From positions 1 through 64,000 of the forward strand of contig JADGEO010000009.1 of the NCBI GenBank assembly GCA_016744335.1: a DNA stretch of 64,000 bases, written 5' to 3'. The position numbers and the translations under genes were made by a program. The DNA comes from Anaerolineales bacterium. Lineage in GTDB: Bacteria; Chloroflexota; Anaerolineae; Anaerolineales; Villigracilaceae. Below, in pieces: positions 50,609 through 59,481 of the stretch. The notes below the pieces were generated by a model, which saw only the letters and a program-made list of their open reading frames with translations, did not search any database and had not been told where the DNA came from. Position 1 is the first letter of the stretch. Every line of letters starts with the position of its first letter.

Positions 50609-51865
50609 CTATTCAAGCAAATGATATTCAGGTAAGAGAGCCAAAACTTCTTCGGCAGGAGCGATACGTCGAGGAAGACCGTTGCGAACAATGCGTGTAA
50701 GGTGAATTCCTTTACCAAGGCGCAAGAGACCATACTTAGCGAACTGCTGGCGGGTCATCCCCCGGAGAGCATTTTCATCCATGCGTTGAGACCAAATCAA
50801 CATCTTATAAGCCAAGTCTTCCTCGGTGGAATGACAATGGGCTTCTCTTTTTGTTAGAACATGCCAAATAGAAACCAGTAATTTGCGGGCGATAGCAACA
50901 ATAGCTGCGTTAGAGTGTTTGCCGCGTTGCTTGAGTTGCTCATATTGAACTTTCCAATGCGAATCACTACGAACTGCGCCCCAAGCGGCTTCGACCATCG
51001 CCCAGCGGAGTTCTTTTCGTCCAGCTTTGGTAATCCTTTTGCCCTGATGCTTCAACCCGCTACTGTGAATGCCTGCTCCCAAACCAGCATAGCCGACTAG
51101 ATTTTTCGCATCTTCAAAGCGAGAAATCTCACCGATAGCAGAGAGAACTGTCATCGAGAGAACTACTCCCAAACCAGGTATCTGCATCAGAAAGACCATA
51201 TCTTCAGCCCAAGGATCACGATTACTCAAGCAGGACAATTCTTGGTGAACGGCTTCTTTGTGGGCAGTAAGGTGTTCAAGAATTAGCAAGTCTTGCTCAA
51301 TTTGAAGACGTACCATAGACGAGAATTCTTGTCCCTGCCACCAAGAAAGATTCTTTTTTGAAAAAAGCGGACCTTCTGGTGGAATTAGATTGAAACGGTG
51401 GATGAAACTGTGCAGGCGATTCTTCGTCATCGCGATCTGCTTGTGGATGCGCCAACGATGAGAGATCAAAGCTCGTAGGTCCCGAACATGGTCAGGTGGT
51501 ACCCAGACTTCCGGAACGATGTCAGCGATGAGCAAAATCAGTAGCCTTTCAACATCCAATTTATCAGTCTTGACCTTGGCTCCAGCGATTTGACCCACCT
51601 TCAAGGGGTTGGCAACAAGAGCTTTGGCAACCAGAGGTGAGACCAGGTCATAAATTTCCCAAGCATTAGACGTGGATTCAAGAACAATGGCATCCGTTAG
51701 CTTTAGGTTTTTCTGAACCCACTCAGGGAAACGAGACATACGCACTTTGCGTGGGCGCAAAATCCAGTCCCTTTGGCAGTTCATCCCGCCAACCAGAATA
51801 TAGTGCTTATGAATATCGAGAGCAAGAAAACGCTCGATAGGTATTGTTTCAGAATCGGCTTTCAT
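50609..51865 (-). CDS. IS110-family transposase (DEDD recombinase)
   Basis: The start at 51865 follows AAGGAG and gives 418 residues. The N-terminal RuvC-like DEDD domain shows LALDIHKHYILVGG (first Asp), IVLESTSNAWEIYD (Glu) and GAKVKTDKLDVERLL (last two Asp). The C-terminal Transposase_20 domain has LMQIPGLGVVLSMTVLSAIG, then the catalytic-Ser region GIHSSGLKHQGKRITKAG. The gene is complete and uninterrupted, so the element may be active. The frame runs further upstream to 51946 without a good start. IS110 elements lack terminal inverted repeats, so exact ends cannot be seen. Confidence 0.92.
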   Translation of the reverse strand: MKADSETIPIERFLALDIHKHYILVGGMNCQRDWILRPRKVRMSRFPEWVQKNLKLTDAIVLESTSNAWEIYDLVSPLVAKALVANPLKVGQIAGAKVKTDKLDVERLLILLIADIVPEVWVPPDHVRDLRALISHRWRIHKQIAMTKNRLHSFIHRFNLIPPEGPLFSKKNLSWWQGQEFSSMVRLQIEQDLLILEHLTAHKEAVHQELSCLSNRDPWAEDMVFLMQIPGLGVVLSMTVLSAIGEISRFEDAKNLVGYAGLGAGIHSSGLKHQGKRITKAGRKELRWAMVEAAWGAVRSDSHWKVQYEQLKQRGKHSNAAIVAIARKLLVSIWHVLTKREAHCHSTEEDLAYKMLIWSQRMDENALRGMTRQQFAKYGLLRLGKGIHLTRIVRNGLPRRIAPAEEVLALLPEYHLLE

Positions 51866-52310
51866 GCTACACTCCTTATAAGTTGGTGGAGCGTGGTTTT
51901 TTGGGTCAAGAGATACATCTACCGATACGGGCTCTCCCGCACCCAAGCGGGGTCCCAGACTAGAAAGTTCGCTGAGTGACCAAATAACCCGACGGGCTTA
52001 CTCAAAATGAAGATAGAAAGTATCCCATAGGCAGCGTCGGCCGACCCAAGCACTCATGCCCCAGGTTGTGCTCTCAGCATCGATCAAATATAGAGTAGCA
52101 CATCCTGCCACGCCCCACTGCTCTTTATTCTAATAACCCTTAAATATGATTAGATTTTTTCCACTAAGTGAGCGTCTAAAAACAACTTCCTGAAAAGCAC
52201 ACTACAAAGACACGGAGAACACAAAGAACTTCTTTGTGACTTTGTGGTGAAGCTTTAGGAATTTATATCTAGATGATTACTAAGCTATATTATTCAATGA
52301 AGTATTCCCC
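51866..52310. other. 445-bp gap: IS110 non-coding flank and repeat R5
   Basis: No gene is visible. Up to about 52130 the DNA is GC-richer and full of short hairpins and is probably the non-coding end of the IS110 element (see the candidate RNA). From about 52190 to 52255 lies a CACGGAG/AACACAAAG repeat like that at 14891-14993. TATATT-like hexamers near 52285-52295 may belong to the promoter of the CitE-like gene. Confidence 0.5.
51880..52120 (-). ncRNA. Candidate IS110 bridge-RNA region
   Basis: Upstream of the recombinase start, several hairpins cluster: CCCGC-ACCCAA-GCGGG (51936-51951), CCCGACGGG (51988-51996) and the perfect GTCGGCCGAC (52036-52045). In IS110-group elements the bridge RNA that pairs with target and donor DNA is transcribed from the non-coding end before the recombinase gene. 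Position and structure fit, but loops matching a target were not identified, so the limits are approximate. Confidence 0.35.
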
Positions 52311-53183
52311 ATGAAACTAAGACGCGCACTTCTCTACACTCCCGGTGATTCTCGCCCTAAAATTGAAAAAGCCCTTTCTCTTGGTGCAGATTCTATCTGC
52401 ATGGATATGGAAGATGGCACAGCTTATAATCGTAAAGAAAAAGCACGCAAGACCATTTCCCTTGCGCTCAAAGAATTTAATTTTGGGGCTTCTGAAAAAC
52501 TGATTCGGATTAATGGCATTGGCTCAGGCTTAGAAGAAGATGACCTCACTGAAACAGTGATTCATCATCCCGATGGTGTGGTTTTGCCCAAGGTGGAATC
52601 TTTTGAACAATTAGAATGGCTCAGTGAAAGAATTGAAGAGATGGAACTTTCGCAAGGTTGGGACCTAAACAAAATTCGCGTTTTGGCGGTTATCGAATCG
52701 GCGAAGGGGTTTATTAATTTGCGAGAAATTGCTACACACCCCCGCCTAGATGCGCTTATTTTTGGTGCAGAAGATTATGCCGCCAGCATTGGCGCCACCC
52801 GCACACGTGGCGGGCTGGAGATTCTTTACGCACGTAGCAAGTTAGTGATGCATGCCGCTGTAAATGATTTGCAGGCGATTGACGTTGTTTTTGTAAATTT
52901 CAAAGATAGTGTTAATTTGAAAATTGATGCCTTGCTCGGCGCACAAATGGGCTTTACAGGCAAGCAAATTGTTCATCCTAACCAAGTTCTTCCCGTACAA
53001 GAAGCATTCTCGCCATCAAATGCTGAAATTGATTATGCTCAACGCTTGTTATCTGCATTTAAAATCGCTGAAGCAGAGGGCGCAGGCGCGATTGATTTTG
53101 AGGGAAAGATGATTGATATGCCACTGGTCAAATCTGCACGTTTGGTGATAGAACGCGCCACCTTAGCGGGGAAAATTGAATGA
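52311..53183 (+). CDS. HpcH/HpaI-family CoA ester lyase (CitE-like)
   Basis: The 290-residue TIM-barrel protein starts RRALLYTPGDSRPKIEKAL, with the typical MDMEDGTAYNRKEKAR metal-site region (Asp/Glu), LIRINGIGSG, VVLPKVESFEQL, LAVIESAKGFINL and LIFGAEDYAASIGATRT with the catalytic Asp/Glu pair. Stand-alone CitE-like enzymes act on CoA esters such as malyl- or citramalyl-CoA. No citrate lyase alpha/gamma genes are nearby, so citrate lyase activity itself is unlikely. The stop overlaps the transporter gene start by 4 bp. Confidence 0.9.
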   Translation: MKLRRALLYTPGDSRPKIEKALSLGADSICMDMEDGTAYNRKEKARKTISLALKEFNFGASEKLIRINGIGSGLEEDDLTETVIHHPDGVVLPKVESFEQLEWLSERIEEMELSQGWDLNKIRVLAVIESAKGFINLREIATHPRLDALIFGAEDYAASIGATRTRGGLEILYARSKLVMHAAVNDLQAIDVVFVNFKDSVNLKIDALLGAQMGFTGKQIVHPNQVLPVQEAFSPSNAEIDYAQRLLSAFKIAEAEGAGAIDFEGKMIDMPLVKSARLVIERATLAGKIE

Positions 53184-54022
53184 TCGCTTCGCTTTTAGGG
53201 CTTGCTTCTGCCTTATCATGGGGAACGGGAGATTTTATTGGCGGCGTCGCTTCTCGTAGAATAGGTGCGCATCGTACAGTAATTTTTGTTCAGGTTTTTG
53301 GGTTGATTTTTATTCTTTTTGCAGTTCCATTTTTTGGTGAACCTTTTCCTGATAGTCACGTTATTAAATGGAGCATCGCCGCAGGCGTTTTGGGCACTAC
53401 AGGATTTCTCGCTTTTTATGAGGCGATGCGCAGAGGACCGCTTAGTGTTATTGCCCCTCTTTCTGCTTTGATTGGTGCGATAATCCCTGTTACGGTAGGT
53501 ATTATTACAGAGGGCCTTCCTTCTATTCGCGTTTTCTTTTCTTTTGCTTTGGCTTTTATTGCTATCTTATTGGTTTCACGAGAAAAGACTGAAGAGGAAG
53601 AAAATGCAAAGAAGAAAAAATATATTCCTCTCACTATTTTTGCCGGTATCGGGTTTGGAATTTATTTTGTGCTTATCCACGAAGCCAGCCAGAGTTTGGT
53701 TTTGGGTCCTCTTATTATTTCTCACATAGCGGGGGCAGTTGCGGTAACTGCTTATCTTTTTCTTCAAAAAGGAAGTCTGCGCACAGAAGTAAAACACTTT
53801 CCTATTCTTATCTTTAGTGCCATTCTTGACTTGGGAGGAAATGTTTTTTATATACTTGCTGGGCAAGTTGGGCGTTTAGATATGTCTGCTGTGCTGAGTT
53901 CTCTTTACCCAGGGATGACTGTTTTTTTGGCTTGGCTTATACTCAAAGAAAAGCTACAAACCTCGCAATGGATTGGGATTATTCTCGCGTTAATTGCCAT
54001 TATTTTGATGACTGTAGCATAG
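53180..54022 (+). CDS. EamA-family DMT transporter
   Basis: The 280-residue protein has about ten membrane helices in two EamA repeats (AALSWGTGDFIGGVASRR at the first, SAILDLGGNVFYILAGQ at the second, with the terminal LSSLYPGMTVFLAWLILKE typical of the family). A charged loop (REKTEEEENAKKKKY) separates the halves. Substrate unknown. Coupling with the CitE-like lyase suggests a common metabolite, but this is not proven. Confidence 0.88.
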   Translation: MIASLLGLASALSWGTGDFIGGVASRRIGAHRTVIFVQVFGLIFILFAVPFFGEPFPDSHVIKWSIAAGVLGTTGFLAFYEAMRRGPLSVIAPLSALIGAIIPVTVGIITEGLPSIRVFFSFALAFIAILLVSREKTEEEENAKKKKYIPLTIFAGIGFGIYFVLIHEASQSLVLGPLIISHIAGAVAVTAYLFLQKGSLRTEVKHFPILIFSAILDLGGNVFYILAGQVGRLDMSAVLSSLYPGMTVFLAWLILKEKLQTSQWIGIILALIAIILMTVA

Positions 54023-54045
54023 AAAATTTAGCTGTGGATGTATAA

Positions 54046-54088
54046 AACCAAAGCCCCCGCTCTTTTGAAAGGAGCGGGGGCTTTGGTT
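54046..54088. terminator. Strong intrinsic terminator
   Basis: AACCAAAGCCCCCGCTC (54046-54062) and GAGCGGGGGCTTTGGTT (54072-54088) form a perfect 17-bp stem after the transporter gene. Confidence 0.88.
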
Positions 54089-54162
54089 AAAAGACTATCA
54101 GCCGCACAAAAGCACCCATCGGGGAAGCAAGATAAATTTACGCGCGTGCCGCTTTATCCTAT

Positions 54163-54963
54163 TTAAATAAAAAAGTAGATGATTAGATAATATCCTAATG
54201 GTGCCGCCCAAATCCAGGAATCTATCCGATCGAAAATGCCACCATGACCAGGGAGGATGTGGCTGGAATCTTTAATGCCCGATTGTCTCTTGATCATGCT
54301 TTCGCCTAAGTCGCCGAGGGTGGTGAGCATAGATAAAACTAAGCCAAATATTGCGCCATTGAGCAAGGTGATTGAGATATTTTCTCGCCAGAGCCATGCA
54401 AAAAGGATGCCTGCTAGCACGCCAAAGAATACGCCGCCCCAGTAACCCTCCCAAGTTTTATTGGGGCTTAGGCGGGGAGACAATTTATGCTTGCCTAAAT
54501 TTTTACCTACAAAATATGCCCCTGAATCAGTGAACCAGATGATGGGTAGAACAAGTACAAACCACCATAAGCCGTCGGGGAGATTGCGCAATTTGATGAG
54601 GTATGCACCCACCCAACCAAAATAGACTAAAGCGGTTACGGTGATGGCAAAATCGCTCGCGGCTTGGTTGCGCCCCCGCTCAAAAGCGATTGAATGATAT
54701 GCCATTGCAAACAAAACAAGGAGTACTAAAACTACGCTTTCGTGTTGCGGGTAATAGATGCGTGTGACTAAAAGTGCCAAAACGCCCCCAACAGAAATAG
54801 GCATGGCGGGCTGTAAATTTGCGCCGCGCATTAGGTTTACGAATTCCCATGAAGCAATCCCTAGAAAAACCGCAAATAAAATCCAGAAGAAAATGCCACC
54901 GAGTATTAGCGCGGGGAGTCCTATTAAACCAAGTACAAGAACTGTTATAACTCGTTCTTTCAT
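54163..54963 (-). CDS. cdsA: Phosphatidate cytidylyltransferase
   Basis: CdsA makes CDP-diacylglycerol, the precursor of phospholipids. Starting at 54963 (AGGAG upstream; a longer frame to 55053 is not family-like), the 266-residue membrane protein has about seven helices. It shows DSGAYFVGKNLGKHKLSP, SPNKTWEGYWGG, and the signature KRQSGIKDSSHILPGHGG, FDRIDS. Together with uppS and frr upstream it forms the common frr-uppS-cdsA cluster. Confidence 0.94.
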   Translation of the reverse strand: MKERVITVLVLGLIGLPALILGGIFFWILFAVFLGIASWEFVNLMRGANLQPAMPISVGGVLALLVTRIYYPQHESVVLVLLVLFAMAYHSIAFERGRNQAASDFAITVTALVYFGWVGAYLIKLRNLPDGLWWFVLVLPIIWFTDSGAYFVGKNLGKHKLSPRLSPNKTWEGYWGGVFFGVLAGILFAWLWRENISITLLNGAIFGLVLSMLTTLGDLGESMIKRQSGIKDSSHILPGHGGIFDRIDSWIWAAPLGYYLIIYFFI

Positions 54964-54985
54964 GAATTCTCCTTTTTTAAACCCC

Positions 54986-55007
54986 GCACGGGCGTTTATG
55001 CCCGTGC
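54986..55007. other. Hairpin in the cdsA leader
   Basis: GCACGGGC-GTTTAT-GCCCGTGC forms an 8-bp stem 23 bp before the cdsA start. It may be a dispersed palindrome; a regulatory role is unproven. Confidence 0.45.
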
Positions 55008-55158
55008 TAATAAGTCTATAGGAAATAAAATTTCGGAGGTCAGAAGCCTCCACTTACATCAATAGAACGAATTCTTATGACCTATTTCTGATAAAGTCTT
55101 TTATGGATTTCTATAATATTTAGCAAAGAAAATCGAGTGCCTCAGACACTAAAATGTC

Positions 55159-55893
55159 TTACTCATAATGTTCTTCTGAAACGCCGCCAAAACGCCTGTC
55201 CCGTGTGGCGTAGGTTTTTAAGGCTTTGCCATATTCTTCTTTGTCAAAGTCGGGCCAAAAAGTGGGCGTGATATACCATTCGGCGTAGGCACTTTGCCAT
55301 ATCAAGAAGTTGCTGGTACGCAATTCACCTGAGGTGCGAATGACTAAATCGGGGTCAGGGGTGCCGGCTGTGAATAGGTATTGGCTCATCATTTCTATAT
55401 TCACTTCTTCGGGAGATACGCCTTCTGTTATCATTTTTTGAATGGCGTAAACAATTTCATCTCTGCCACCGTAGTTGAATGCGATATTTAAGATAAGCTT
55501 ATTATTTTCTTTAGTAAGCTCTATAGCCCCTAATACCTTTTTACGAAGTTTTGGCGATAATTTTTCAAGCCTGCCAATATGACGGAGTTGAACCCCTTCT
55601 TTATGAAGTTCGTTTAGTTCTTTATCTATTACATTTTCAAAGATATGCATTAAGCCTTTTATTTCTGCAGGAGGACGCCCCCAGTTTTCTGTAGAAAAAG
55701 CATAAATTGTGAGATATTTAACCCCAAACTCAACGCTGGCTTGAATGATACGCCGTAAATTTTCAGTCCCTGCCCGATGCCCAGCAAGGCGCGGTTTTCC
55801 ACGCGACAAAGCCCAGCGGCCATTACCATCCATAATGATGGCAACGTGCTGGGGAATTTTTTCGGGCTGAGGGTGCTTTATATTGCCCATCAT
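55159..55893 (-). CDS. uppS: Isoprenyl (undecaprenyl) diphosphate synthase
   Basis: The cis-prenyltransferase of 244 residues shows HVAIIMDGNGRWA (catalytic Asp22), GHRAGTENLRRI, YLTIYAFSTENWGRP, LNIAFNYGGRDEIV and DLVIRTSGELRTSNFLIWQ, the five conserved regions of UppS. It makes the C55 carrier for cell-wall and surface polysaccharides. A 6-bp gap separates it from frr. Confidence 0.96.
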   Translation of the reverse strand: MMGNIKHPQPEKIPQHVAIIMDGNGRWALSRGKPRLAGHRAGTENLRRIIQASVEFGVKYLTIYAFSTENWGRPPAEIKGLMHIFENVIDKELNELHKEGVQLRHIGRLEKLSPKLRKKVLGAIELTKENNKLILNIAFNYGGRDEIVYAIQKMITEGVSPEEVNIEMMSQYLFTAGTPDPDLVIRTSGELRTSNFLIWQSAYAEWYITPTFWPDFDKEEYGKALKTYATRDRRFGGVSEEHYE

Positions 55894-55899
55894 TTTTTC

Positions 55900-56469
55900 T
55901 TATACTTCTAAGACTTCTTTTTCTTTCTTATCGCATATTTTGTCAATTTTTTCGACAAAACGGTCGGTCTCATCTTGTACCATATCTTCTCCCCTTTTTT
56001 TCTCATCTTCTGAAATCATTTTTTCATTTTCATAATCGCGCAGGTCTCTAATTAAATCTCGGCGCACATTGCGAACAGCAACACGTGCATCTTCTGCCCG
56101 ATTTTTAACAACCTTAACCAATTCTTTGCGGCGGTCTTCTGTAAGCATGGGCAAATTAAGGCGAATAACTTTTCCATCGTTATTTGGCGTTAGCCCAACG
56201 TCAGAAGCGTATATGCCGCGCTCAATTTCTTTGAGCGTGGAGGGATCAAAAGGTCGAATTAGTATAGAACGTGGTTCAGGTACACTAATAGACGCTAATT
56301 GAATAAGTGGTGTAGGAACACCATAATACTCTACTTTAACATCATCTACTAACGCTGGGGTTGCACGTCCTGTACGGATACGCAAAAGGTCATTTTCAAG
56401 TGCATCTACGGCACCGTTCATTCGTTGTTTGGCATCTTCCTTAATATCGTTAAGCACCTTAGCCTCCAT
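55900..56469 (-). CDS. frr: Ribosome recycling factor
   Basis: RRF (189 residues) splits post-termination ribosomes together with EF-G. It shows DALENDLLRIRTGRATPALVD (split by a turn), VEYYGVPTPLIQLASISVPEPR, RPFDPSTLKEIERGI, PNNDGKVIRLNLPMLTEDRRKEL in two pieces, and the C-terminal Glu/Lys-rich coil (DEKKRGEDMVQDETDRFVEK). The usual upstream partner pyrH is not here; the adjacent gene is divergent. Confidence 0.96.
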   Translation of the reverse strand: MEAKVLNDIKEDAKQRMNGAVDALENDLLRIRTGRATPALVDDVKVEYYGVPTPLIQLASISVPEPRSILIRPFDPSTLKEIERGIYASDVGLTPNNDGKVIRLNLPMLTEDRRKELVKVVKNRAEDARVAVRNVRRDLIRDLRDYENEKMISEDEKKRGEDMVQDETDRFVEKIDKICDKKEKEVLEV

Positions 56470-56582
56470 TTCTTTTATGAATACTGTGTCTCTAAGGATA
56501 CCTTAAAATGTGTTTTTTTGCACGACACGCGCGTCTCTACATCTCTTTGCCCCATCTTAACAATTTCTAAACATCTTTCCTG

Positions 56583-56588
56583 TATAAT
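56583..56588 (+). promoter_or_regulatory. -10 element of a leaderless response-regulator mRNA
   Basis: A perfect TATAAT ends 7 nt before the ATG at 56595, with no Shine-Dalgarno between them. A -35 is weak (TTAACA at 56557-56562 would leave 20 bp). Confidence 0.5.
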
Positions 56589-56594
56589 CACCCC

Positions 56595-57284
56595 ATGAAA
56601 ACAATTTTGATAGTAGACGATAACGCCAGCATCCGCACCCTCGTTCGTGATTATCTTAACGAGCAAGGTTTTCGCACCATCACAGCAGACAACGGTCAAA
56701 ACGCCCTCTACACCGCCCGCCAAGAAAAACCCGATTTGATCCTCCTCGACATCATGATGCCCAAAATGGATGGCTACCAATTTATCACCGCCTATCGAAA
56801 AGAAAACGACGCACCAATAATCCTTCTTACTGCAAAACTCGAAGAAAGCGATAAAGTGCTAGGATTAGAACTCGGCGCAGACGATTACCTCACCAAACCA
56901 TTTGGGATGAGGGAACTCCTCGCGCGGATTCGTGCCGTCTTACGCCGAGCCGGAGCAGACGTGTTTCAATCGGACAGCCTTCGAGCGGCAGATATTCTTC
57001 TCGAACGTGATACCCGCCAAGTAAAAGTCAGCGGAGTCCCCGTCACCCTCACCCCCTCAGAATTTGATTTACTCGCCGCCCTAATAGAAAGCCCTGGCAG
57101 AGTCTACACCCGAGCCGATTTGCTCATCAAGCTACAGGGCACCACATTGGACGGCGTAGAGCGCACCATCGATGTCCACATCCGTAACCTGCGCACCAAA
57201 ATCGAGCCAGACCCCACCAAACCGCGCTATATTGAAACAGTTTTTGGCATTGGGTATAGGTTTTGTGAAACAGTGGAACCGTAA
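56595..57284 (+). CDS. OmpR-family response regulator
   Basis: The 229-residue protein consists of a receiver domain (D8/D9, phospho-Asp52 in LLDIMMPKMDG, Lys101 in TKPFGMRE) and a winged-helix DNA-binding domain (VTLTPSEFDLLAALIESPGR split, RTIDVHIRNLRTKIEPDP, VFGIGYRF). It pairs with the histidine kinase 50 bp downstream. The target genes are unknown. Confidence 0.94.
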   Translation: MKTILIVDDNASIRTLVRDYLNEQGFRTITADNGQNALYTARQEKPDLILLDIMMPKMDGYQFITAYRKENDAPIILLTAKLEESDKVLGLELGADDYLTKPFGMRELLARIRAVLRRAGADVFQSDSLRAADILLERDTRQVKVSGVPVTLTPSEFDLLAALIESPGRVYTRADLLIKLQGTTLDGVERTIDVHIRNLRTKIEPDPTKPRYIETVFGIGYRFCETVEP

Positions 57285-57334
57285 ATCAGTAGACCAGTTT
57301 CCTGATTTACTAATACCTGATTTATCCTAACCCC

Positions 57335-58684
57335 ATGAAATCAATCTCATCCAAACTCACGCTCATCTTTCTCCTCCTTAGCCTCACAATTGCAGGATTT
57401 GTCGCGTTTTTTACGCGCCAAGCCACCGAACGAGAATTTGAAACCTTTGTTGTAGGCAGAATAGAAGAAGAGTTCGTGACAAAAGTGACAGAGTTTTATC
57501 AAAGTCACGGCTCATGGCAAGGAATACAAGAAATTTTCCCGCCGCCCATAGAACAGCAACAGCAAGAAAGCTCAAAGACCTCACAACCTGCACCAATCAT
57601 ATTTGCCCTCGCTGGCGATAAGGGAAGAATTATTATTCCCGCCGGAGAATATAGTCCACGCCAAATCGTAGATGAGGATATCTTAGCTGATGGCACACCC
57701 ATCATCATAGATGATGTAGCAGTTGGAACAGCCCTCATCACAGGGAAAATCCCTGAACTAGACCCCATTGAGAAACGCTATCTGGAGCGAACAAATCAGG
57801 CTTTGCTTTGGGCTACAGGAACAGCCATCATTCTTGCGTTAATTCTTGGGGTCTTATTGGCACAATCTATGACGCGCCCTCTACGCGAGCTAACGACTGC
57901 CACCCGCGCAGTAGCCCGAGGCGAACTAGAGCAAAAAATCCCCGTGCGCTCAAAAGATGAACTGGGCGAGCTGGTAGAATCTTTTAACCAAATGTCTGCT
58001 GATTTAGCGCAGGCAACTGAATCTCGTCAGCAAATGACGGCAGATATAGCCCACGACCTCGGCTCCCCGTTAACCGTTATTGGTGGCTACCTCGAAGCAA
58101 TTGAAGAAGGTGTCCTTGAAGCTACACCAGAAAGAATTTCGGTAATGCACACAGAGATTACACATTTGCAACATCTTGTGCGTGATTTACGGACGCTGTC
58201 TCTTGCTGACGATGGGCAGATGCCCCTTAATCGGGTGCAAGTTGAAACAGGGGCGTTTCTGCGGCGGGTTGCCTCCGCCTACCAATTAAGGGCAGAAAAG
58301 AAAGGGCTAAATCTAAAAGTAAAGGCGGGAGAAAATCCGCCATCCATAAAAATAGATGAAGAGCGCATGGCGCAAGCTCTCGGAAATTTAGTAAGCAACG
58401 CATTAAGACATACGCCTGAGGGGAGCATTACACTAGCGACACAGGCTATTGATAGCGAAATACTCATTACTGTTTCTGATACAGGTACGGGGATTGCAAA
58501 AGAAGATTTGAGCCGTATTTTCGAGCGTTTTTATCGTGCCGACCAAGCCCGCACTTTAAGCGCAGGGGAGTCAGGCTTGGGCTTAGCAATTACGCGTGCC
58601 ATTATAGAAGCGCACGGTGGGGAGATTTTTGTTGAGAGCAAATTGGGGGAAGGAACAAAATTTGTGATTCGCTTGAGAAGTTAG
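57335..58684 (+). CDS. Sensor histidine kinase (BaeS-like, HAMP)
   Basis: The 449-residue kinase has two membrane helices (about 7-28 and 153-175) flanking an external domain, a HAMP domain (AQSMTRPLRELTTATRAVARG), HisKA with H240 in IAHDLGSPLTVIGGYLEA, and HATPase_c with NLVSNALRHTPEG (N box), DTGTGIAKEDLSRIFERFYR and GESGLGLAITRAII. Gly after HDL, in place of the usual Arg, is a mild variation. A Gln-rich stretch (EQQQQESSK) lies in the sensor loop. It forms a two-component system with the preceding regulator. Confidence 0.93.
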   Translation: MKSISSKLTLIFLLLSLTIAGFVAFFTRQATEREFETFVVGRIEEEFVTKVTEFYQSHGSWQGIQEIFPPPIEQQQQESSKTSQPAPIIFALAGDKGRIIIPAGEYSPRQIVDEDILADGTPIIIDDVAVGTALITGKIPELDPIEKRYLERTNQALLWATGTAIILALILGVLLAQSMTRPLRELTTATRAVARGELEQKIPVRSKDELGELVESFNQMSADLAQATESRQQMTADIAHDLGSPLTVIGGYLEAIEEGVLEATPERISVMHTEITHLQHLVRDLRTLSLADDGQMPLNRVQVETGAFLRRVASAYQLRAEKKGLNLKVKAGENPPSIKIDEERMAQALGNLVSNALRHTPEGSITLATQAIDSEILITVSDTGTGIAKEDLSRIFERFYRADQARTLSAGESGLGLAITRAIIEAHGGEIFVESKLGEGTKFVIRLRS

Positions 58685-58714
58685 ATAGAAGCTAATGCCC
58701 TTATGAGCTTTTCC

Positions 58715-58743
58715 TTGCCCGAAAAGTAACTACAGTGTATACT
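58715..58743 (+). promoter_or_regulatory. mazEF promoter
   Basis: TTGCCC (58715-58720), a 17-bp spacer and TATACT (58738-58743) lie 49 bp before mazE. The -10 overlaps the small palindrome CAGT-GTAT-ACTG, a possible site for autorepression by MazE. Confidence 0.6.
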
Positions 58744-58791
58744 GAATTTGCTGACGCGTTACAAATCCCAAAACTATCAAGTAGGTAAATT

Positions 58792-59040
58792 ATGTTAAGC
58801 AACGCGAAACTAATAAAAATTGGAAATTCTCAAGGGCTTAGGCTACCAAAATGGATGATATCGAAATATGGTTTTGGTAAAAATATCGTTTTAGAGCAAA
58901 GACCAGAAGGAATTCTTTTGCGCACGGCTGAAGAAAATAAACTTAGCTGGGAAGATACCTATAAAGCGATGGCTCAATCGGAGCAAGGGGAATGGGATGA
59001 TTGGGAAAGCGTAGATGTTGATGCCGAGGTGCATTTATGA
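58792..59040 (+). CDS. mazE: MazE-like antitoxin (AbrB/SpoVT fold)
   Basis: The 82-residue protein has the swapped-hairpin DNA-binding start KLIKIGNSQGLRLPKWMI and VLEQRPEGILLR typical of MazE, then an acidic C-terminus (EQGEWDDWESVDVDAEVH) that would block the toxin active site. Its stop overlaps the mazF start by 4 bp (ATGA), typical for a toxin-antitoxin pair. Confidence 0.92.
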   Translation: MLSNAKLIKIGNSQGLRLPKWMISKYGFGKNIVLEQRPEGILLRTAEENKLSWEDTYKAMAQSEQGEWDDWESVDVDAEVHL

Positions 59041-59369
59041 AAATCAAAAAATATGACATCTATTTAGCTAATCTTGACCCTACTATTGGTGCCGAAATCA
59101 AAAAAACGCGTCCCGTGGTCGTTGTTAGCGATAATATGATGAATAAATTTCTTCAAACTGTTGTTGTTTGTCCTCTAACTACCCAATTACACCCCAAGTG
59201 GCGCGGCAGAATTCAAATCTTGTGTGAAGAAAGAAAATCTGAGATTGCGGTTGACCAAATTCGCACAATTTCAAAATTACGCCTAATCAAAAAAACGGAT
59301 AGTTTATCAACCACAAAGGCAAAAGAATTACGCCTACTAATTACAGAGATGTATGGGGAATGTGAATAA
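59037..59369 (+). CDS. mazF: MazF/PemK endoribonuclease toxin
   Basis: The 110-residue protein begins YDIYLANLDPTIGAEIKKTRPVVVVSDN, in the form typical of MazF (DxxPxxGxExxKxRPxVVxS), with CPLTTQLHPKWRG and AVDQIRTISKLRLIKK. Such toxins cut single-stranded mRNA at short motifs; the cut site here is unknown. The key Arg/Thr/Ser residues appear intact, so the pair is probably functional. Confidence 0.93.
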   Translation: MKIKKYDIYLANLDPTIGAEIKKTRPVVVVSDNMMNKFLQTVVVCPLTTQLHPKWRGRIQILCEERKSEIAVDQIRTISKLRLIKKTDSLSTTKAKELRLLITEMYGECE

Positions 59370-59481
59370 AACACTAAAAAATAAAATTATAAAACCTTAA
59401 TTCCCCCATGCCTTCAACCCCTAAAAATACAAAGACCTCAAAAACAAGTTTTCTTTGCACCTTTGCATGAGCTAGATTTTT

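Noticed and set aside
51866-51946. 27-residue N-terminal extension of the IS110 recombinase
   Set aside because: The ATG at 51865 has AAGGAG at good spacing, and the extension has no family similarity.
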